Shown here in pieces: positions 58,817 through 64,000 of a DNA stretch of 64,000 bases. Below the pieces are notes generated by a model. It was not told the origin of the DNA. It did no database searches and saw only the letters and a list, made by a program, of their open reading frames with translations. The DNA is from Streptomyces sp. Go-475 (GTDB lineage: Bacteria; Actinomycetota; Actinomycetes; Streptomycetales; Streptomycetaceae): assembly GCF_003330845.1 (NCBI RefSeq), contig NZ_CP026121.1, forward strand, positions 8,351,501 through 8,415,500, read 5' to 3'. Made by a program: the position numbers and the translations under genes. Positions within the stretch are counted from its first letter, which is position 1, and each line of letters begins with the position of its first letter.

Positions 58817-60976
58817 GTGACCCCTGCGACCACGAGCGCGTTCGACCTTCCCGACCGCCTCGCACACAAGGCCGCACCCGCGCTGATCGCCGGGGACGAA
58901 CGGCACTTCGCCGCCGTCGCCGACTGCCTGGAGCGGTCGGTCGCCGAACTGACCGACCGCCTCGAAGCCGAGCGCCGGGCGCCCGGCGGCAAAGGGCGGC
59001 AGGCCATGGACCGGGACGCCGAGATCCACCGGCTCACCGCGCGCCTGCGCGCCCTGCGCCGCTTCGGCCTCGACCTGTGCCTCGGGCACATGGTCGCCGC
59101 GGACGGCTCCGACCCCGTGTACGTGGGGCGCCTCGGACTCACGGACAGCGAGGGGCGCCGGCTGCTGGTCGACTGGCGCTCCCCGGCCGCCGAACCGTTC
59201 TTCGGAGCGACGCACGCCAACCCGATGGGCCTGGCCAGCCGCCGCCGCTACCGCTGGACCGACGGCCGCATCGCCGACTACTGGGACGAGGTGTTCACCG
59301 CCGACGGGGCCGACGGGCACGCCGCGCTCGACGACCAGTCCGCCTTCATCGCCAGCCTGGGCACCAACCGCTCGCCCCGCATGCGGGACGTGCTCGGCAC
59401 CATCCAGGCCGACCAGGACGCCATCATCCGCGCCGGTTCCCGCGGCGCCCTCGTCGTCGACGGCGGCCCCGGCACGGGCAAGACCGTCGTCGCCCTGCAC
59501 CGCTCCGCCTACCTCCTCTACTCCGACCCGCGCCTCGGGCAGCACCGCCGGGGCGGTGTGCTCTTCGTCGGCCCGCACCGGCCCTACCTGTCCTACGTCT
59601 CCGACGTCCTGCCCAGCCTCGGCGAGGAGGGCGTGCAGACCTGCGTCCTGCGGGACCTCGTCGAGGAGGGAGCCACGGCGGGGGAGGAGACCGACGCGGA
59701 CGTGGCCCGGCTGAAGTCCTCCGCGGACATGGTGCGGGCGATCGAGAAGGCCGTCCGGTTCTACGAGGAACCGCCCACCGAGGCCATGACGGTCACGACC
59801 CACTGGTCCGACATCCGGCTGGGCGCCGCCGACTGGGCCGTGGCGTTCGAGGCGGCGGAACCCGGCACCCCGCACAACGAGGCCCGCGACCAGGTCTGGG
59901 AGGAACTGCTCACGATCCTCGTGGACAAGCACGAGGGAGAGGTCTCCGAGGCGCTGCTGCGCACGTCCCTGTCCCAGGACCGGGAGTTGCTCACGGCCTT
60001 CGACCGGGCCTGGCCGGTCCTGGAGGCGACCGACCTCGTCGGGGACCTCTGGTCGGTACCGGCCTATCTGCGGATGTGCGCCCCGTGGCTCAGCCGCGAC
60101 GAGGTGCGCACGCTGCAGCGCGCGGAACCCCAGGCGTGGACGGTGTCCGACCTGCCGCTGCTGGACGCGGCCCGGCAGCGGCTCGGCGACCCGGAGACGT
60201 CCCGGCGCACACGCCTGCGGGAGGCGGCCGTCGCCGCCCAGCGGGAGCGCATGGCCGACGTCATCGACGATCTGCTCCAGGCCCACAGCTACGACGACGG
60301 CGAAGGCGTGCTGGTCATGCTGCACGGCCAGGACATGCGCAACTCCCTGGTCGACGAGAGCGCCCTGCCCACCGCCACCCCGGACCGGCTCGCCGGACCG
60401 TTCGCGCACATCGTCGTGGACGAGGCCCAGGAACTGACCGACGCCGAGTGGCGGATGCTGCTGCTGCGCTGCCCCTCCCGCAGCTTCACCATCGTCGGGG
60501 ACCGCGCCCAGGCCCGGCACGGCTTCACGGAGTCGTGGCGGGAACGGCTGGAGCGGGTCGGGTTCGACCGGATCGACCTGGCGTCCCTGAGCATCAACTA
60601 CCGGACCCCCGAGGAGATCATGGCGGAGGCCGAGCCGGTCATCCGGGCCGCGCTGCCGGACGCCAACGTCCCGGTCTCCATCCGCAGCGGCGGCTTCCCC
60701 GTCGTCCACGGACCCGTATCCGACCTGCGCCCGGTCCTCGACACCTGGCTGGCCGCACACGCCGAAGGGACCGCCTGCGTCATCGGCGATCCCACGTTCC
60801 GGCCGGATTCCCCGCGGGTGCGGTCGCTGACCCCGGAGCTGTCGAAGGGCCTGGAGTTCGACCTGGTCGTGCTCGTCGACCCGGAGGACTTCGGCACCGG
60901 CATCGAGGGCGCGGTCGACCACTACGTCGCGATGACCCGGGCGACCCAGCAGCTCGTGGTGCTCACGAGTTCCTGA
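58817..60976 (+). CDS. helR: HelR, RNA polymerase-associated helicase-like rifamycin resistance protein
   Basis: This 719-residue HelD-class superfamily 1 protein begins with a coiled-coil region (about 20-85), then a divided helicase core with Walker A DGGPGTGKTVVALHRSAYLL near 215-234, Walker B VVDEAQELTDAEWRML near 535, RSFTIVGDRAQARHG, SINYRTPEEI and the closing GLEFDLVVLVDPE and MTRATQQLVVL. HelR proteins bind RNA polymerase and displace rifamycins. The RAE directly upstream supports this over a generic HelD. The GTG at 58817 has GGGAG upstream. Confidence 0.88.
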   Translation: MTPATTSAFDLPDRLAHKAAPALIAGDERHFAAVADCLERSVAELTDRLEAERRAPGGKGRQAMDRDAEIHRLTARLRALRRFGLDLCLGHMVAADGSDPVYVGRLGLTDSEGRRLLVDWRSPAAEPFFGATHANPMGLASRRRYRWTDGRIADYWDEVFTADGADGHAALDDQSAFIASLGTNRSPRMRDVLGTIQADQDAIIRAGSRGALVVDGGPGTGKTVVALHRSAYLLYSDPRLGQHRRGGVLFVGPHRPYLSYVSDVLPSLGEEGVQTCVLRDLVEEGATAGEETDADVARLKSSADMVRAIEKAVRFYEEPPTEAMTVTTHWSDIRLGAADWAVAFEAAEPGTPHNEARDQVWEELLTILVDKHEGEVSEALLRTSLSQDRELLTAFDRAWPVLEATDLVGDLWSVPAYLRMCAPWLSRDEVRTLQRAEPQAWTVSDLPLLDAARQRLGDPETSRRTRLREAAVAAQRERMADVIDDLLQAHSYDDGEGVLVMLHGQDMRNSLVDESALPTATPDRLAGPFAHIVVDEAQELTDAEWRMLLLRCPSRSFTIVGDRAQARHGFTESWRERLERVGFDRIDLASLSINYRTPEEIMAEAEPVIRAALPDANVPVSIRSGGFPVVHGPVSDLRPVLDTWLAAHAEGTACVIGDPTFRPDSPRVRSLTPELSKGLEFDLVVLVDPEDFGTGIEGAVDHYVAMTRATQQLVVLTSS

Positions 60977-60994
60977 GCCGCCCCGGGCGGAGTA

Positions 60995-61861
60995 CTACGC
61001 GGCGAGTTCCTTGCGGATGCGGTCCAGCATGAACGCCGACGACTCCCTGGCCCGCTCCTCCCAGGCGAAGACGCAGGCCGTGGCGACCCCGTCGAAGCCC
61101 AGCTCGCGCAGGGTGCCGAAGAAGACGTCCCAGTCGACCTCGCCCTGACCGATGTCGAGGTGCTGGTGGATCCGGGCCGGGGTGCCCGGCGGGTTGAGGA
61201 TGTAGCGCAGACCGCTGGAGCCTTTGTGGTTGAAGGAGTCCGCGATGTGCACGTGCTGGAGCTTGTCACCGGCGTAGCGCATCATCGCGGCGATGTCGGC
61301 CGTGGGGTCCGCGCCCGACAGGTGGAAGGTGTGCGGGGCGCAGTACAGGTAGTTCACCCACGGCTTGTTGATCGCGCGGACGAGATCGACGGCCGGGGTG
61401 TTCTCCTCGCAGAAGTCGTCCGGGTGGGCCTCCAGGTTCAGAGCGATGCCTTCGCGCTCGAACACCGGCAGCAGCTCCTCCAGCGAGCGCCAGAACGCGG
61501 CCTCGCTCTCGGCGGCCCGCTCCGGGCGGCCGTTGAACTCCGAGTTCATCAGCGGGCATTCGAGTTCGACGGTGATCTCGATCATCCGCTTCCAGTAGCG
61601 GACGGCCGCCTGCCGCTCGGTCTCGTCCGGCGAGGACCACTTGTACAGCGGCAGCACCGAGGACAGCTGCACGCCGTGCCTGCGCAGCGACTGCTTCAGC
61701 TCCGCCACCCGGGCGTCGTCCGCCCGCGGGTGCAGGAAGAACGGCATGAAGTCCGCACGCGGCGACAACTCGATGTACTCGTAGCCGAGTTCGGCGACCG
61801 TACGCACCATCTCGTCGATGGGCAGCGCACGGAACATATAGGGGTCGAGGGCGATCTTCAC
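60995..61861 (-). CDS. Sugar phosphate isomerase/epimerase (IolE/IolH-like TIM barrel)
   Basis: This 288-residue xylose-isomerase-like barrel has the segments [20 protein letters not shown] near 25-45, [15 protein letters not shown] near 138-152 and [12 protein letters not shown] near 195-206, supplying the metal-binding Glu, His and Asp. The start GTG at 61861 overlaps the stop of the dehydrogenase gene, so the two are translationally coupled. The order sugar porter, dehydrogenase, isomerase resembles inositol (iol) catabolism. The substrate may be an inosose or ketose. Confidence 0.88.
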   Translation of the reverse strand: MKIALDPYMFRALPIDEMVRTVAELGYEYIELSPRADFMPFFLHPRADDARVAELKQSLRRHGVQLSSVLPLYKWSSPDETERQAAVRYWKRMIEITVELECPLMNSEFNGRPERAAESEAAFWRSLEELLPVFEREGIALNLEAHPDDFCEENTPAVDLVRAINKPWVNYLYCAPHTFHLSGADPTADIAAMMRYAGDKLQHVHIADSFNHKGSSGLRYILNPPGTPARIHQHLDIGQGEVDWDVFFGTLRELGFDGVATACVFAWEERARESSAFMLDRIRKELAA

Positions 61862-62877
61862 GCGGTCCCTCCGTAGAACGCGGGGCGGGGCTTCATGTCG
61901 GTGGTGACGGTCTCGCCGCCGGACTCCAGGGACCGGACGGCGGCGTCGGTGATGACGGTGGCGGCGTAGCCGTCCCAGGCGGACGGGCCGGTGGGCTCGG
62001 TACCGGCCGCCACGGAGGCGACCCACTCGCGGAACTCGGTGTCGAAGGCCTCCGCGAACCGGTCCTTCCAGTCCTGCAGCACACCCGTGCCGTGCCGGGC
62101 CGCCGTGCGGATCCCGACGGCCGCCGGGTCGGGCAGCCGCACCAGGCCGTCCTCGCCGACGACCTCGCACTGGATGTCGTAGCCGTACTGGCAGTTGACG
62201 AAGACCTCCAGGTCGATCCGGACGCCCTCGGACGTCTCGAAGATCATGATCTGCGGGTCCTTCAGGTGCGGGAACCGCTTGCTCGTGGCGCGCGGGGTGA
62301 CCACCTGGGCGGAGACGATCTCGTCGTCGAGCAGCCAGCGCAGCACGTCGATCTCGTGCACGGCCGTGTCCTGGGCCGCCATGGCGGAGTGGTACGACTC
62401 CGGGACGGTCGGGTTGCGGTGGGCGCAGTGCACGATCAGCGGGGCGCCGAGCGAGCCGGTGGACAGGACCTCCTTCATCTGCCGGTAGCCGGGGTCGAAG
62501 CGGCGCATGAAGCCGACCTGCACCAGCCGGCGGCCGTGCGCCCGTTCGGCCTCGACGATCCGCAGGCAGTCCTCGGCGGTCGTGGCCAGTGGCTTCTCGC
62601 AGAACACCGGCTTGCCGGCGGCGATGGCGGTCAGGACGTGCTCGGCGTGGGTGGGCCCCCAGGACGTGACGAGGACGGCGTCCACGTCGGGGGAGGCGAC
62701 CAGCTCGGCGCCGGTGGGCAGCGCCGTGGCACCGGTCCGGGCCGCCACCTCGGCGGCGCGCCCGGCGTCGATGTCGGTCACGGCCGTGACCGTCGCCCCG
62801 GTGACCACCTCGGTGAGCCGCCGGATGTGGTCCTGGCCGATCATTCCGGCGCCGATGACGCCTACACGTACGGTCAT
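61858..62877 (-). CDS. Inositol 2-dehydrogenase-like Gfo/Idh/MocA oxidoreductase
   Basis: This 339-residue protein has a Rossmann motif [16 protein letters not shown] and catalytic CEKPLATT near 92-99. The substrate domain has [37 protein letters not shown] and the conserved [13 protein letters not shown] carrying the proton-relay His. This pattern is that of IolG-type inositol dehydrogenases. AGGAG lies 5 bases before the ATG. It is the middle gene of the three-gene leftward operon. Confidence 0.9.
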   Translation of the reverse strand: MTVRVGVIGAGMIGQDHIRRLTEVVTGATVTAVTDIDAGRAAEVAARTGATALPTGAELVASPDVDAVLVTSWGPTHAEHVLTAIAAGKPVFCEKPLATTAEDCLRIVEAERAHGRRLVQVGFMRRFDPGYRQMKEVLSTGSLGAPLIVHCAHRNPTVPESYHSAMAAQDTAVHEIDVLRWLLDDEIVSAQVVTPRATSKRFPHLKDPQIMIFETSEGVRIDLEVFVNCQYGYDIQCEVVGEDGLVRLPDPAAVGIRTAARHGTGVLQDWKDRFAEAFDTEFREWVASVAAGTEPTGPSAWDGYAATVITDAAVRSLESGGETVTTDMKPRPAFYGGTA

Positions 62878-62897
62878 GATGACTCCTTGCGAGGTGG

Positions 62898-64000
62898 TCA
62901 GGAGAAGCGCGCCCGGAGCTCGGCTTCGAGGGTTTCGAGGGTGCGGCCCTTGGTCTCGGGGACGTACAGCTTCACGAAGGTGAGGGACAGCAGGCCCGCC
63001 GCCACGAACAGGAAGAAGGTGTTGGAGATCCCGATCCCGGAGACCAGGGACGGGAAGACCAGCCCGATCACGAAGTTGGTCAGCCACAGCACCACGGCCG
63101 CCACGCCCATGCCGAAGCCGCGCATCCGCATCGGGAAGATCTCCGACAGCATCAGCCAGGTCACCGGCGAGATCGCCCCCTGCTGGAAGGCGAGGAACGT
63201 GACCGTCATGGCGAGCACCGCGAACGCCCGCGGATCACCGGACGGCAGCACCAGCGAGAAGATGCCGATCAGCAACAGGGCCGCCGTGGTACCGATCTGA
63301 CCGGTCATCAGCATGGGGCGGCGCGGGACGCGGCCCAGCAGCCAGATGCCGACGAACGTGGCCAGCACCGAGATCACACCGTTGGCGATGTTCGCCGTCA
63401 GCGCGCTGTCGGCGGCGAAACCGGCGTCGGTGAGGATCTGCGTGCCGTAGTACATGATCGTGTTGACGCCGGTGATCTGCTGCACGATCGCGATGCCGAA
63501 CCCGACGAACATCAGCTTGCGCACCCACGGTGTGCTCTTGATGTCCTGCCAGCCGCCGAGCTTCTCCTGCTCGTCCTTGACGGCGAGCGCGGTGACCTCC
63601 TTCAGCTCGGCCTCGGCCCGGGCCTGCGAGCGCACCTGGCGCAGCACTTCGAGGGCCTCGCCGAAGCGGCTCCGCGAGGCCAGCCAGCGCGGGCTCTCCG
63701 GCATCACCAGCATGCCGAACCACAGCACCACGGCCGGCAGCGTGGCGACGACCAGCATCCAGCGCCACACGCCACCGGACTCGCCGCCGACCTGCGCGAT
63801 GATCGCGTTGGACGTGAACGCCAGCAGCTGACCGGTGACGATCATCAGCTCGTTGCGGGTGACGAGGGCGCCGCGCCGCTCGGCGGGCGACACCTCCGCG
63901 AGATAGACCGGCACGGTCACCGAGGCACCGCCGACCGCGAGACCGAGCACGAACCGTGCCACGATCATCACCTCGGTCGTCGGCGCGAGCGTGCAGCCCA
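62898..64000 (-). CDS. Sugar porter family MFS transporter, 5' end outside window
   Basis: The visible 365 or so residues cover about helices 3-12 of a sugar porter. Signatures are [20 protein letters not shown] followed by [10 protein letters not shown], the central [26 protein letters not shown] in helix 7 and the end [13 protein letters not shown]. The family imports hexoses or myo-inositol with protons. The frame is still open at the right edge. It is 21 bases upstream of the IolG-like gene, pointing to inositol or a related sugar. Confidence 0.92.
   Translation of the reverse strand, partial: GCTLAPTTEVMIVARFVLGLAVGGASVTVPVYLAEVSPAERRGALVTRNELMIVTGQLLAFTSNAIIAQVGGESGGVWRWMLVVATLPAVVLWFGMLVMPESPRWLASRSRFGEALEVLRQVRSQARAEAELKEVTALAVKDEQEKLGGWQDIKSTPWVRKLMFVGFGIAIVQQITGVNTIMYYGTQILTDAGFAADSALTANIANGVISVLATFVGIWLLGRVPRRPMLMTGQIGTTAALLLIGIFSLVLPSGDPRAFAVLAMTVTFLAFQQGAISPVTWLMLSEIFPMRMRGFGMGVAAVVLWLTNFVIGLVFPSLVSGIGISNTFFLFVAAGLLSLTFVKLYVPETKGRTLETLEAELRARFS

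Overview
The window is about 72% G+C chromosomal DNA from a Streptomyces or very close relative. The evidence is the extreme third-position G+C of the genes, mycothiol-linked enzymes, a chaplin, DUF397 and DUF5709 proteins, SpoIIE-type phosphatases, HelR preceded by a rifamycin-associated element, and TTA codons confined to one foreign-looking gene. No rRNA, tRNA or CRISPR array was seen. Both edges cut through genes.

Layout. 1-6100 is accessory DNA: a membrane protein entering from the left, decayed fragments (folD-like, Tap-like, SDR), a lower-G+C pair of genes encoding an NLR-like NB-ARC/TPR ATPase and a small partner, an orphan DUF397 gene and an NTF2-like gene. 6200-12100 holds a small secreted protein, an ABC exporter, a translationally coupled mycothiol-dependent formaldehyde dehydrogenase/metallo-hydrolase pair, an SDR and an L,D-transpeptidase. 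12100-18000 is a sugar ABC transporter operon with a Gfo/Idh/MocA dehydrogenase, divergent from a ROK repressor. 18000-26900 has small housekeeping genes, an EamA-type transporter, a membrane-anchored S1 protease, a PatB-type lyase, a Gfo/Idh gene behind two tandem LacI-type operators, and a TetR gene with matching palindromes at its own and its neighbour's promoter.

26900-36000 carries an ANTAR/PAS/SpoIIE phosphatase, an RpiR regulator, a stand-alone FhaA N-terminal domain protein, a PMT-like membrane glycosyltransferase and a Tat-exported PAP2 phosphatase with passenger-type repeats. 36100-43800 is a coherent sugar-utilisation locus: a BadF-type amino-sugar kinase divergent from a ROK repressor around one palindrome, then substrate-binding protein, two permeases and a 610-residue probable alpha/alpha-toroid carbohydrate enzyme of unknown specificity. 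43800-49300 contains a maleylpyruvate isomerase-like protein, an SSAT-like acetyltransferase, a P-loop kinase, and a beta-phosphoglucomutase/GH65 phosphorylase operon.

49300-64000 holds a second PMT-like protein, an orphan proteasome beta subunit, a nickel/cobalt permease, a DUF5709 protein, a short chaplin, a membrane SpoIIE phosphatase, an acetyltransferase behind a Cys-Cys leader peptide and a stem overlapping its ribosome binding site, a Gfo/Idh gene, helR with its RAE, and an inositol-like operon (sugar porter, dehydrogenase, isomerase) running off the right edge.

The most novel signals are the Cys-leader/acetyltransferase attenuator at 55865-56869, the bldA-dependent NLR pair at 1768-4405, the unassigned enzyme of the 36-44 kb sugar locus, and the orphan PrcB.
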